Assembly (NCBI RefSeq): GCF_019061365.1
Contig: NZ_JAHPPD010000013.1
Span: 1 to 38,475, forward strand
DNA length: 38,475 nt
Reading direction: 5' to 3'
Source of the DNA: Lentilactobacillus dabitei
GTDB lineage: Bacteria > Bacillota > Bacilli > Lactobacillales > Lactobacillaceae
Below the pieces are notes generated by a model. That model did not search any database. It was not told the origin of the DNA and saw only the letters and a list, made by a program, of their open reading frames with translations. Position numbers and translations under genes: made by a program. Positions within the stretch are counted from its first letter, which is position 1; each line of letters opens with the position of its first letter. Positions 17,114-24,791 of the stretch are shown piece after piece.

Positions 17114-17527
17114 ATGAAGGATATTCTTCCAGCACTTAATTCTGCTGCCAAAAACCATAAAGCGCAATTATTTGCGATCACCAAAGCAACGGGGCTCACA
17201 ATTTCGGAATGGAAGTTACTGGATCAGGTCATTGATGGTCATACCACTCAAGAAGCTTTGTCGGCAACAACCCAATTGGACATTTCAACCCTGTCCCGCC
17301 AGTTAAAGCGCCTCGTTGAAAAAGACATGTTAGAAAAGACAGCCGTGGGTAAGGATAAACGTCAATTAATCTATAATGTTACCCACCAAGGCATCGAATC
17401 GAGTACATACGTCAAAACCAAGCTTAATGCTCTTACAGATCAAATTTTTAGTCACTGGACCGATGAAGAGAAGAATTTATTGAAGATTTTGATCAATCGG
17501 TTGGAACAGAGTCTTGGCAGAATATAA
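17114..17527 (+). CDS. MarR family transcriptional regulator
   Basis: A 137-residue winged-helix DNA-binding protein. The helix-turn-helix and wing span about residues 30-100 (SEWKLLDQVIDG, QLDISTLSRQLKRLVEKDML, VGKDKRQLIYNVT), flanked by dimerisation helices. The ligand and target genes cannot be told. It has its own promoter and a strong GGAGGT ribosome binding site. The DegV gene begins 19 bp after its stop, so the two are likely co-transcribed and degV may be a target. Confidence 0.88.
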   Translation: MKDILPALNSAAKNHKAQLFAITKATGLTISEWKLLDQVIDGHTTQEALSATTQLDISTLSRQLKRLVEKDMLEKTAVGKDKRQLIYNVTHQGIESSTYVKTKLNALTDQIFSHWTDEEKNLLKILINRLEQSLGRI

Positions 17528-17546
17528 TTATGAGCAGGTGGATTGA

Positions 17547-18419
17547 ATGAAGATTGCTATTGTAACTGATAGTACTGCGTACCTTACTGAAGCAGAACAA
17601 CGAAAATACCATATAACAGTGGTTCCAATTCCAGTCATTATTGATGGTAAGGAGTACAAGGAAGGCGACGATATCACTACTGAGGCCTTCTATGGAAAAT
17701 TAAAAACGTCTCATTCCTTTCCAAGCACCTCTCAACCACCAGTTGGTGAAATGATTGAACTGTACGAGAAGCTAGCAGATGAAGGCTATGATACTGTTAT
17801 TAGTATCCATTTAGCCAGCACAATATCGGGCTTTTATAATTCATTGGAACAGGTGGCCCCTTCGATCGATAAAATTAAGGTGATCCCTTATGATTCTAAA
17901 ATCACTGTCAAGTTGATGGGGTATCTTGCGATTCAAGCTAGTAAGATGGCTAGTTTGGGAAGGACCCCTGAACAGATCATCCATTATTTGGACGATTTAC
18001 GGTCAACAATCGACGAGTTGTTTGTAGTTGATGACCTTCAGAATCTTGTTCGTGGTGGACGCTTATCTAATGCATCCGCATTTATTGGGGGAATTCTTAA
18101 AATTAAGCCATTACTCACGTTTGACGATAAGAGTAATGAAATTGTGGCTTTCGAAAAAATTCGATCTCGAAAGAAAGCGCTCAAGAGGGTTGAAGAGTTG
18201 TTTGCACAGGCTCAACAGCGGGCAACTTATCCGTTGCGTGCTTTTGTCATTAATGGGAATGATCCTAAAGCGGGAAATGAATGGGCAAACAAAATTCACG
18301 AACTTTATCCGGATATGAAAATTGAGCAAAGTTATTTTGGTCCAACCATCGGAACCCATCTGGGAGACAAAGCACTGGCACTTGCATGGCTTCGTGATTT
18401 TGATCAGGATCAGTTATAA
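17547..18419 (+). CDS. DegV family fatty-acid-binding protein (FakB-like)
   Basis: A 290-residue DegV protein. This family binds a fatty acid and, in FakA/FakB systems, presents it for phosphorylation so that exogenous fatty acids enter phospholipid synthesis. Visible family features are IAIVTDSTAYLTEAE at the N-terminus, TSQPPVGEM, IHLASTISGFYNS, and LVRGGRLSNASAFIGGILKIKPLL. No kinase subunit (FakA) is in the window. It follows marR in an apparent operon and ends in its own terminator. Confidence 0.9.
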   Translation: MKIAIVTDSTAYLTEAEQRKYHITVVPIPVIIDGKEYKEGDDITTEAFYGKLKTSHSFPSTSQPPVGEMIELYEKLADEGYDTVISIHLASTISGFYNSLEQVAPSIDKIKVIPYDSKITVKLMGYLAIQASKMASLGRTPEQIIHYLDDLRSTIDELFVVDDLQNLVRGGRLSNASAFIGGILKIKPLLTFDDKSNEIVAFEKIRSRKKALKRVEELFAQAQQRATYPLRAFVINGNDPKAGNEWANKIHELYPDMKIEQSYFGPTIGTHLGDKALALAWLRDFDQDQL

Positions 18420-18441
18420 AAACGAAACAATAATTTGGGAT

Positions 18442-18486
18442 AATCACTAAACGTTCGGTAAAATCCGGCTAAGTGATTGCTTTTTT
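18442..18486 (+). terminator. Terminator after degV
   Basis: AATCACT pairs with AGTGATT, an inner CGG/CCG adds to the stem, and the run GCTTTTTT follows. Confidence 0.85.
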
Positions 18487-18528
18487 ATTTGAATATGATA
18501 AGCTTTAATAGTTACATAATTAAATATT

Positions 18529-18629
18529 GGGGTAGGATTCAATGCGTTAAGTGTCGAAGGAACGGAATGTGAACTTCGAACGAAAGCTAAAGAGCTTCGA
18601 CTTGTTCTTTAACTGCGGTGTTGTTTCCG
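18529..18629 (+). promoter_or_regulatory. Tetrahydrofolate riboswitch (folT motif)
   Basis: The conserved core GCGTTAAGTG is at 18544-18553. It is followed by a perfect hairpin TCGAAG / CTTCGA whose loop carries GGAACGGAATGTGAA, then CGAAAGCTAAAGAGCT, and the closing GCGGTG near 18615. P1 can form between CAAT (18540-18543) and GTTG, and GG with CC further out. This is the class that senses reduced folates, and the gene downstream is a folate transporter. AATGCG (18541-18546) can instead pair with CGCATT (18628-18633), a possible alternative state. Confidence 0.9.
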
Positions 18630-18668
18630 CATTCACCAGCTTATTTAGACATTCTAAATAGTGGTGAG

Positions 18669-18682
18669 CTCCTTTAGAGGAG
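18669..18682 (+). promoter_or_regulatory. Shine-Dalgarno-sequestering hairpin before folT
   Basis: CTCCT (18669-18673) pairs perfectly with AGGAG (18678-18682), the ribosome binding site of folT, leaving a TTAG loop. Just upstream CACCA / TGGTG enclose another hairpin ATTTAGA / TCTAAAT (18634-18666). This arrangement is consistent with a translational expression platform for the riboswitch. Confidence 0.65.
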
Positions 18683-18693
18683 ATGTCAGCATT

Positions 18694-19224
18694 ATGAAGT
18701 CATTATCACTAGGTTTTAGGAAGCTCAGAACATTGGATGTTGTCGTGTTAGGTGTCTTAATGGCACTTGCGCTGATATTGGGTCGATTTACGGTTGGAAC
18801 CCAATTTATGAGACTGAGCTTTGGCTTTATCGTAGTTGCAATCACCAGTTACTTATATGGACCATTGTGGTCTTCAACGACGGCAGCATTGGGTGATATT
18901 ATTGGGACGCTTATTTCTGGCAGTCCATACTTTCCTGGTTTCACTGTTTCTGCTATTTTGGGAGCGGCCATTTATGGTTTCTTTTTCTACAACAAGGAAA
19001 TCACTTGGAAACGTGTTATTGTGTCTCAGCTGATCATTGCTGTCCTTGTGAATGCGGTCTTGAATACATTTTGGCTAACGGTTCTTTACAAAACGCCTTT
19101 CTTCGGGTTGCTACCAATGAGAACATTGAAGGAAGTTATTATCACTCCAATTCAAATCGCAATTTTATACTTTATTATGAATTCGAAATCATTTGAGATG
19201 ATTAAAAATCGCCTCTTAAATTGA
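18694..19224 (+). CDS. folT: Folate ECF transporter substrate-binding (S) component FolT
   Basis: Membrane S-component that binds folate and works with a shared EcfA-EcfA'-EcfT module encoded elsewhere. The protein has about six hydrophobic segments and the S-component signature near the first helix (LGVLMALALILGRFTVG, then RLSFGFIVVAITSYLYGP), and ends KSFEMIKNRLLN. I use the ATG at 18694, 11 nt after AGGAG, giving 176 residues; the GTG at 18661 precedes the ribosome binding site. The riboswitch upstream and the folate genes downstream support folate as substrate. A terminator separates it from folB. Confidence 0.93.
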   Translation: MKSLSLGFRKLRTLDVVVLGVLMALALILGRFTVGTQFMRLSFGFIVVAITSYLYGPLWSSTTAALGDIIGTLISGSPYFPGFTVSAILGAAIYGFFFYNKEITWKRVIVSQLIIAVLVNAVLNTFWLTVLYKTPFFGLLPMRTLKEVIITPIQIAILYFIMNSKSFEMIKNRLLN

Positions 19225-19231
19225 TTACCGT

Positions 19232-19279
19232 GACGACACACAGTACACGTTTAACGTTGTACTTGTGGGCCGTCTTTTT
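19232..19279 (+). terminator. Terminator between folT and folB
   Basis: An imperfect long stem (GACG/CGTC, CACA/TGTG, GTACA/TGTAC) is followed by TTTTT. Only 33 bp separate it from the folB start, so the biosynthetic genes depend on read-through or on a promoter hidden in this hairpin. Confidence 0.8.
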
Positions 19280-19312
19280 GTCCTATGATATTTATAAAAA
19301 AGGAGTCGAATA

Positions 19313-19660
19313 ATGTACACAATCAAGTTAAATAATATGGCGTTTCATTCACATATTGGTGTTTTACCAGAAGAGCAGGTGGTGGGGCAATCACTTCAGA
19401 TTGATTTGATTACGCAAATTGAGGCGGACCCCAAGCACGATGAGTTGGCAACGACTGTTTCTTACGGCGACTTTTATCAAAAGGTGCAAACCATTGTCAC
19501 CAATCAGCACGTTAAACTAATCGAAACTCTGGCTCAGATGATCATCATCCAAATTAAGACATTGGATCCCCGAATCGGAAAAACAACTGTTAGAATCAGA
19601 AAACTTGGGCTGCCGATTGATGGCGTCCTAGACAGTGTTGAAATTGAAATGGAGGATTAA
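19313..19660 (+). CDS. folB: Dihydroneopterin aldolase
   Basis: Converts 7,8-dihydroneopterin to 6-hydroxymethyl-7,8-dihydropterin and glycolaldehyde, mid-way in folate synthesis. The 115-residue length is typical. It begins IKLNNMAFHSHIGVLPEEQ with the conserved active-site glutamate, continues with TVSYGDFYQKV and HVKLIETLA, and ends with the catalytic lysine region RIRKLGLPIDGVLDSV. AAGGAG precedes the ATG. First gene of folB-folKE-folC-folP; its stop overlaps the folKE start region. Confidence 0.95.
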   Translation: MYTIKLNNMAFHSHIGVLPEEQVVGQSLQIDLITQIEADPKHDELATTVSYGDFYQKVQTIVTNQHVKLIETLAQMIIIQIKTLDPRIGKTTVRIRKLGLPIDGVLDSVEIEMED

Positions 19661-20718
19661 TGATGGAAGAAGTTTATTTAAGTCTGGGAAGTAACATTGG
19701 TAATCGGCAACGTTATATTAATAACGCGATTCAAATGCTTGGCAATAATTCCCAAATTATCATTGACGATGTCGCAAGCTACTATGAAACATCACCAGTT
19801 GGTAATGTTTCTCAGCGATCGTTTATTAATACGGCGGTGAAAATCACCACTAATCTTGATCCAGAATCATTATTAAGTGTGATTCACACCATTGAAAAGA
19901 GTCTTCGGCGAACACGAAAAGTTCATTGGGGACCCCGGACGTTAGATATTGATATTATCTTTTATGGAAACCAAGTGATCAATAGTGACGATTTACAGAT
20001 TCCTCACCCAGAAACATTTAACCGAAAATTTGTGCTTGTTCCAGTTAAACAATTAATCCAACGGACATTCCCGTACTACGAACAAATCAATACAGCTATT
20101 TCAAAGCTTGATTCCCAAGAGCAACGATTAACCAAAGTTCCAGATACTGATAATAGTCAAGATACCATTGAAAAAGCAATTACCGATATTCTGGCAGCAA
20201 TTGGAGACGATCCACAACGTGACGGGCTCGTTGAGACACCTAATCGGGTGAGTCGTATGTATAGCGAAATCTTTTCTTCAGTAGGATTGAAAGATTTTTC
20301 AGATTATAAATTGTTCCATTCTGAAGAATCTGGCAAGTCTAAAATGGTGATCATGAACCACATTCCATTTTATTCAATGTGTGAGCATCACCTGATGCCA
20401 TTTTTTGGGACCGTTAATGTGGCTTACGTTCCAAATAACGGAACCATTATTGGACTGAGTAAGATCCCCAGACTAGTTGATTTTGTATCACACAAGTTAA
20501 CATTGCAAGAACAAGTAACGGATGATATTCTTGATCAACTGAATCAAATTCTGTCACCTAAAGGAGTCGCAGTCGTGATTGATGCCCGCCACATGTGTGT
20601 TGAAATGCGGGGAGTTAAGAAATCCGGCTCAACAACAAGAACAGTCCGGTTTGATGGTGATTTTGATGATAACGCACCACTGCAAAACGAATTTTTGAGC
20701 TCAATTGAGGTAAACTAA
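19660..20718 (+). CDS. folKE: Bifunctional FolK-FolE fusion (HPPK and GTP cyclohydrolase I)
   Basis: Two folate enzymes in one 352-residue chain. Residues 1 to about 160 are hydroxymethyldihydropterin pyrophosphokinase (YLSLGSNIGNR, VHWGPRTLDIDIIFYG, IPHPETFNRKFVL). From about 165 on is GTP cyclohydrolase I, with the zinc and catalytic motif CEHH (C241, H243, H244) and the second zinc cysteine region ARHMCVEMRGVKKSGS. The enzymes catalyse the first and a later step of pterin synthesis. A folKE fusion is also known in Lactococcus lactis. The first ATG overlaps the folB stop; a second ATG three bases on is better spaced from GGAGG. Confidence 0.95.
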   Translation: MMEEVYLSLGSNIGNRQRYINNAIQMLGNNSQIIIDDVASYYETSPVGNVSQRSFINTAVKITTNLDPESLLSVIHTIEKSLRRTRKVHWGPRTLDIDIIFYGNQVINSDDLQIPHPETFNRKFVLVPVKQLIQRTFPYYEQINTAISKLDSQEQRLTKVPDTDNSQDTIEKAITDILAAIGDDPQRDGLVETPNRVSRMYSEIFSSVGLKDFSDYKLFHSEESGKSKMVIMNHIPFYSMCEHHLMPFFGTVNVAYVPNNGTIIGLSKIPRLVDFVSHKLTLQEQVTDDILDQLNQILSPKGVAVVIDARHMCVEMRGVKKSGSTTRTVRFDGDFDDNAPLQNEFLSSIEVN

Positions 20719-20719
20719 A

Positions 20720-22030
20720 ATGGCAGACACAAAATTTGCTTCTTTTTTATACGATCAAGGTGATCGGATTACGCTTCTGAAGCGAATCCTAACGAAACTT
20801 GGAAATCCGGATCAAGATTTTTCAATCATCCACGTTTGTGGGACTAATGGCAAAGGGTCAACCTCCATGATGATTGCCGCCTGTTTGGAGACTATGGGTC
20901 AAAAGGTAGGGTTATTCACCAGTCCTTTCATTGGTGATCAAACAAATAGCATCCAAATTAACAGTCAATCAATTAGCCAATCCCAATTGGCTGGATTAAC
21001 TGGTTTAGTGAAAAATATGATGGTTACACCGCAGTTTGCAAACAATGAGTTGTCCGATTTTGAAGCATTGTTCCTCATTGCGATGCTGTATTTTTCTAAC
21101 CAGTCAGTTGATTATGTGGTGCTTGAATGCGGCCTAGGTGGTGAATTAGATGCAACCAACGCCGTCACCACAACTCAATACTCGATTTTTACAGAAATTG
21201 GTTTGGATCACGTTGGCATTTTGGGTAGTACGATTGAAAAAATTACTGCAACCAAGTCGAAGATCATGCGGCCTGGCAATACGACCATTATTGCGCCGCA
21301 ACATTCTGATGCTGTTAACCGGATTATTCGCGAAGAAGCCAGGTCCAAAGGTGCTAAAGTGATTGATGCTGGTCGCTTTGTCAATGTCAAATATCAAAAA
21401 TTGAATAGTCAACTTATCATCGATTATCAGACGACAAAATTAGCTGGGACATTTAAATTTGGCTTAATAGCTGATTACCAACTCGAAAATCTTCGAACAG
21501 TTTTAACCTGGTTGATTAATTTTTTCCAGTCAGCTAACACAACTTTAACGATTGACGAAATATTGGAACACTCCTTGAGCCAAATAAGTATTCCAGGTCG
21601 TTTTGAAATGATCAATGAGTCACCAGTGATGATTGTTGACGGTGCGCATAATTTAGACGGCATTAGATCATTCGTCGACAGTGTCAATACAAATTTTGAA
21701 AGCTTAAAAAAAGTCATCGTTGTTGGTTTTTTAAAGGATAAGGATTATCAGGATTCAGTCGATCAATTGTCGAGGATCAAACATGCCACTTTCATTATCT
21801 CTGAACCAGCTAATGATTCTAGAAAATTGTCAGGCGAGCAATTACGGCAAACGTTTTATAACACAACGCACATCAAATATCCAGTGATTAAAGATCCAAT
21901 TGATGCCATTAATGCTGCAAAAATCCAAAGTGGCTCATTAGATTTAGTTGTTGGATCCTTTTATTTGTTAAACCCAATCAGAACCTACATCAAAAGTTTG
22001 GAGGATAACACCCATGACAAAACAAGCTGA
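20720..22030 (+). CDS. folC: Folylpolyglutamate / dihydrofolate synthase
   Basis: Mur-ligase-like enzyme that adds glutamate to dihydropteroate or folates, retaining them in the cell. The 436-residue protein shows the P-loop GTNGKGST at 41-48, the ILECGLGGELDATN-type loop, GLDHVGILG, the ligase-domain GRFEMI and VDGAHNLDGI, as expected for FolC. It sits between folKE (1-bp gap) and folP (17-bp overlap), so it probably acts as the dihydrofolate synthase of this pathway; a second FolC for polyglutamylation may exist elsewhere. Confidence 0.93.
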   Translation: MADTKFASFLYDQGDRITLLKRILTKLGNPDQDFSIIHVCGTNGKGSTSMMIAACLETMGQKVGLFTSPFIGDQTNSIQINSQSISQSQLAGLTGLVKNMMVTPQFANNELSDFEALFLIAMLYFSNQSVDYVVLECGLGGELDATNAVTTTQYSIFTEIGLDHVGILGSTIEKITATKSKIMRPGNTTIIAPQHSDAVNRIIREEARSKGAKVIDAGRFVNVKYQKLNSQLIIDYQTTKLAGTFKFGLIADYQLENLRTVLTWLINFFQSANTTLTIDEILEHSLSQISIPGRFEMINESPVMIVDGAHNLDGIRSFVDSVNTNFESLKKVIVVGFLKDKDYQDSVDQLSRIKHATFIISEPANDSRKLSGEQLRQTFYNTTHIKYPVIKDPIDAINAAKIQSGSLDLVVGSFYLLNPIRTYIKSLEDNTHDKTS

Positions 22031-22862
22031 TCATCACTTTACAGGCAACAACTTTGACTTTAATCTGACAAAATCGCCAATCATTTATTCCATTTTGAAT
22101 TTAACCCCGGATTCCTTTTATGACGGTGGGGTAAATTCAAGTGTTGATAAGGTATTGGATCGAATTGAAACAGAGATCAGGTACGGCGCTTCGATTTTTG
22201 AACTTGGTGGCAAGTCTTCCAAACCACATTTTGATGATATTAGTGCAGACGAAGAATGGGGGAGAATTGAACCTTATTTGACAGCCATTCAGCAAAAATT
22301 TCCTAAGATTGTGTTGGCACTAGATTCAAATACCGATGAAGTAATCGAACGTGGATTAAAATCTGGTATTCAGATCATTAATGACATCGATGGTTTTAAT
22401 TCCAATAAAAAGCTCCAATTGGTTCAGCAATATCATCCGTCAGTTGTCACCATGTTCAATGGTCGAAACTTTGATGAGCAACCGGATACTTTGGTAACAA
22501 CAATGACAGATTTTTTCCAAGATTCTATCGATCGACTTCAAGAAGTTGGTCTGAGGAAGTCGGAAATTGTGATTGATCCAGGTGTCGGTTTCTCTAATCA
22601 CAATACATTAGAATTTGATACCATCAAAATGAAAGCAACAAAACGGTTTGCGAGTTTTAACACGCCAGTGATGGTTGCCATTTCCAGAAAGAGTTTTGCA
22701 AAGCGATTATTCGACTTGGAATTATCTGATCGCTTAATTCCGACGTTGCTGTTTGAATCCTTTATGATACAACTTGGCGGTCGTGTCATTCGGGTTCATG
22801 ACGTGAAAGAAACCAAGCAGTTGATTGATACGTTTAATTTGTTTAAAGACAAATTGAGTTAA
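22014..22862 (+). CDS. folP: Dihydropteroate synthase, divergent
   Basis: Condenses hydroxymethyldihydropterin pyrophosphate with p-aminobenzoate; the sulfonamide target. At 282 residues the TIM-barrel family blocks are visible: ILNLTPDSFYDGG, LGGKSSKP (in place of GGESTRP), LALDSN, IINDIDGF, VIDPGVGF, ISRKSF and RVHDV. The pterin-pocket residues (Asn and Asp positions, SRK lysine, RVH arginine and histidine) are kept. The MHN-type motif is MFN and the lysine after DPGxGF is missing. Probably active but diverged. Overlaps folC by 17 bp and is followed by a terminator. Confidence 0.9.
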   Translation: MTKQADHHFTGNNFDFNLTKSPIIYSILNLTPDSFYDGGVNSSVDKVLDRIETEIRYGASIFELGGKSSKPHFDDISADEEWGRIEPYLTAIQQKFPKIVLALDSNTDEVIERGLKSGIQIINDIDGFNSNKKLQLVQQYHPSVVTMFNGRNFDEQPDTLVTTMTDFFQDSIDRLQEVGLRKSEIVIDPGVGFSNHNTLEFDTIKMKATKRFASFNTPVMVAISRKSFAKRLFDLELSDRLIPTLLFESFMIQLGGRVIRVHDVKETKQLIDTFNLFKDKLS

Positions 22863-22879
22863 TTCAAGTTGCAAAAAAG

Positions 22880-22937
22880 AAGCTAGTTATGCAATAGGTG
22901 AGCGTTTAAATTGTGTGATGGGCTTTTTTCTTTTTTT
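22880..22937 (+). terminator. Terminator of the folate operon
   Basis: As RNA, AAGCUAGUUAUGCAAU (22880-22895) pairs with AUUGUGUGAUGGGCUU over 16 positions with one mismatch and several G-U pairs, followed by a long T-rich run. The wobble pairs mean the stem forms well only in the plus-strand transcript. Confidence 0.8.
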
Positions 22938-23559
22938 ACTTTACATAATATATATTATACGAAGTAGCTAAATTTAAAAAATATGGTCGATACAGGCCTA
23001 ATCATTCATTTCTACTTAGCAGTTATTGATCATATCTGTCTTTCCGTTAAACTGGTTAAACATCACGTTCTCAATTGTTAAGACTTGCAGAAAGTCAGCT
23101 ACAGACTCAGCAAAGTTCACAAAAACTTGTTGATCAATTATCTGTCTTCATTGTTAAAGCATGACGCTCAACACGTTTCCTTAACACGATATTTGGTAAA
23201 ATGCCGTTTAACAGCCTTGAGCGCTTAATGCTACCATTTTTATTAGTATGGCAATATCCGGATACTTCAGAAAGTTATTTTGAAGATTCATAGTGCTGCT
23301 TTTTACGATATCCTGTTACTTCAAATTAAGACTTCTGTATTACTTAATCACTTACAAATTCTGATCCATTCCGCAAAACCGTTAATATGGTATTTCTAAG
23401 GAGTTGTGTAAATACGCCTCGCTTGATGGTTTTCTGAGCTAAGCTATTTTAAAATAGGTTAACGGAAAATACGCTTATTTCACACCGAATTGTGTCAGAA
23501 AATTACCCTGGACTGTCACTAATTTCCTCTCGTTTTTTAAGGATGTGAAAACAATTATA
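22938..23559. other. Gene-free AT-rich region upstream of xerS
   Basis: With its flanks this is an ~820-bp gap between folP and xerS, exceptional in this otherwise tightly packed window. I find no open frame of note, no RNA gene and no recognisable pseudogene. Small structures seen: the palindrome TATCCGGATA near 23255-23264 and an imperfect direct repeat of ATATCC-N4-ACTTCA at 23254-23269 and 23308-23323. It ends at the palindrome and promoter-like element before xerS. Confidence 0.6.
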
Positions 23560-23568
23560 TGGTAAAAT
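23560..23568 (+). promoter_or_regulatory. Possible extended -10 element for xerS
   Basis: TGGTAAAAT has the extended -10 form (TG-N-TAAAAT). No good -35 is seen. The start of transcription would fall inside the adjacent palindrome. Confidence 0.4.
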
Positions 23569-23602
23569 ATAACTTAATAAAACCAATATTTTATTAAGTT
23601 AT
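23569..23602. repeat. Perfect 34-bp inverted repeat, candidate XerS/dif recombination site
   Basis: Arms ATAACTTAATAAAA and TTTTATTAAGTTAT (14 bp, perfect) flank CCAATA. The inner 28 bp (23572-23599) have the 11-6-11 layout of Xer sites, with outer ACTT...AAGT ends. It lies 79 bp before xerS, where difSL is found in lactococci and streptococci. The stem is almost entirely A/T and no T-run follows, so a terminator is unlikely. An operator for xerS autoregulation is the main alternative. Confidence 0.6.
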
Positions 23603-23681
23603 CTATCTCAACAAAAGTAGGTACCTCTTAATTTCTAACCATATTTCGAATTAATTAATGCTTATTTTAAGGTGATTTTAC

Positions 23682-24770
23682 ATGAAAAAAGAAAATTATA
23701 TTTCCAATAACGAACAACTCAGTCAACTAATGCCATCTTACGTTCAGGATTACTATCTTGAAAAGTCCACCGTTCCACTGTCACCAGCTACTCTCTATCA
23801 ATATCTCAATGAGTTTAAGCGATTTTTTACTTGGATGATTGATACTAATATTACGGACGCTTCTGCCATTAATAACATTTCTCTTACTGAGTTAGAACAT
23901 CTTTCAAAACAAGATATGGAGCTTTATAAGGCATTTTTGCTGAATCGTGGCAAACAAAGTGCTAACAAACCTCAGGGAACACTTTCTCATCAGACAATTA
24001 ACCGCTCTCTAAATGCGCTGAGTGCCCTTTTTCGCTACTTAACGGAGGAATCAGAAAATGAGAATGGTGAGCCTTATTTTTACAGAAATGTCATGAAAAA
24101 GATTGCTTTAATACCAGATAGTGAAACATACCAGACTCGTGCCCATAATATTAAAGACAAGTTGATGCTTGGCAACGCGGATGTTGATTATTTGGATTTC
24201 ATTCAGAATCGCTATCCCAAACAACTCCGCGGCAAACGGCTGTTGAAGATGTATGAACGCGACCGTGAACGTGATGTGGCGATCAATGCCTTAATGTTGG
24301 GAACCGGTATTCGAGTATCAGAATTAACAAATTCAAATCTGAGTGATCTAAACTTAAAGAAAGCAATTATTTCAGTTATTCGTAAAGGCGGCAAACGAGA
24401 TGCCGTGCCAATTGCAGACTGGGTGTTACCTTATATTGAGCCATATTTATCGATTCGCACTAATCGTTATCTCGCAACAAAGGCCACCCCTGCCCTCTTT
24501 CTTACAAAGGGGGAGCACCATCCGCGTCGGATTTCCACAGCCACGATCGAGTTATTAGTTGCAAAGTACTCTCAGGCATTTAACCATGTGAGAATCACTC
24601 CCCATAAATTAAGACATACATTAGCATCTAAGCTTTATCTTGAAACAAACAATGAGCACTTGGTTGCAACTCAACTAGGCCAAACGTCAACAAAGGCAAC
24701 CGGGCTTTATACGCACATTATTGATACCAAGCAAAAAGCTGCCCTTGATGAATTGCATCGAGATCATTAA
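23682..24770 (+). CDS. xerS: Tyrosine recombinase XerS
   Basis: Single-protein chromosome dimer resolvase of the lactococcal/streptococcal type, acting at one dif site with FtsK. The 362 residues match XerS in order: MPSYVQDYYLEKSTVPLSP, TLYQYLNEFKRFFTWM, LSHQTINRSLNALSALFRYLTE, GEPYFYRNVMKKI, then the catalytic domain with R211 (GTGIRVSE), the RKGGKRD hairpin lysine, H308 and R311 (HKLRH) and the nucleophile Y343 (LYTHI). The usual His of LGHSS is Gln334 (LGQTS). AAGGTGA precedes the ATG. It is preceded by a candidate recombination palindrome and convergent with mutY. Not a phage integrase: no phage genes are nearby. Confidence 0.93.
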   Translation: MKKENYISNNEQLSQLMPSYVQDYYLEKSTVPLSPATLYQYLNEFKRFFTWMIDTNITDASAINNISLTELEHLSKQDMELYKAFLLNRGKQSANKPQGTLSHQTINRSLNALSALFRYLTEESENENGEPYFYRNVMKKIALIPDSETYQTRAHNIKDKLMLGNADVDYLDFIQNRYPKQLRGKRLLKMYERDRERDVAINALMLGTGIRVSELTNSNLSDLNLKKAIISVIRKGGKRDAVPIADWVLPYIEPYLSIRTNRYLATKATPALFLTKGEHHPRRISTATIELLVAKYSQAFNHVRITPHKLRHTLASKLYLETNNEHLVATQLGQTSTKATGLYTHIIDTKQKAALDELHRDH

Positions 24771-24791
24771 CAAGGTGATGCTCGAACGTTT

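Noticed and set aside
23569-23602. True loxP site
   Set aside because: The 13-8-13 layout and ATAACTT ends are suggestive but the inner arm bases differ and no Cre-type recombinase is present; symmetry can equally be read 11-6-11.
23569-23602. Rho-independent terminator
   Set aside because: Stem almost entirely A/T, no following T-run, and no plus-strand gene ending just before it.
22880-23681. CRISPR array or tandem-repeat locus in the gene-free stretch
   Set aside because: No regularly spaced identical repeats; only two imperfect 16-bp copies.
23682-24770. Phage or integrative-element integrase
   Set aside because: Full-length match to XerS motifs, and no phage, excisionase, attachment-site tRNA or cargo genes nearby.
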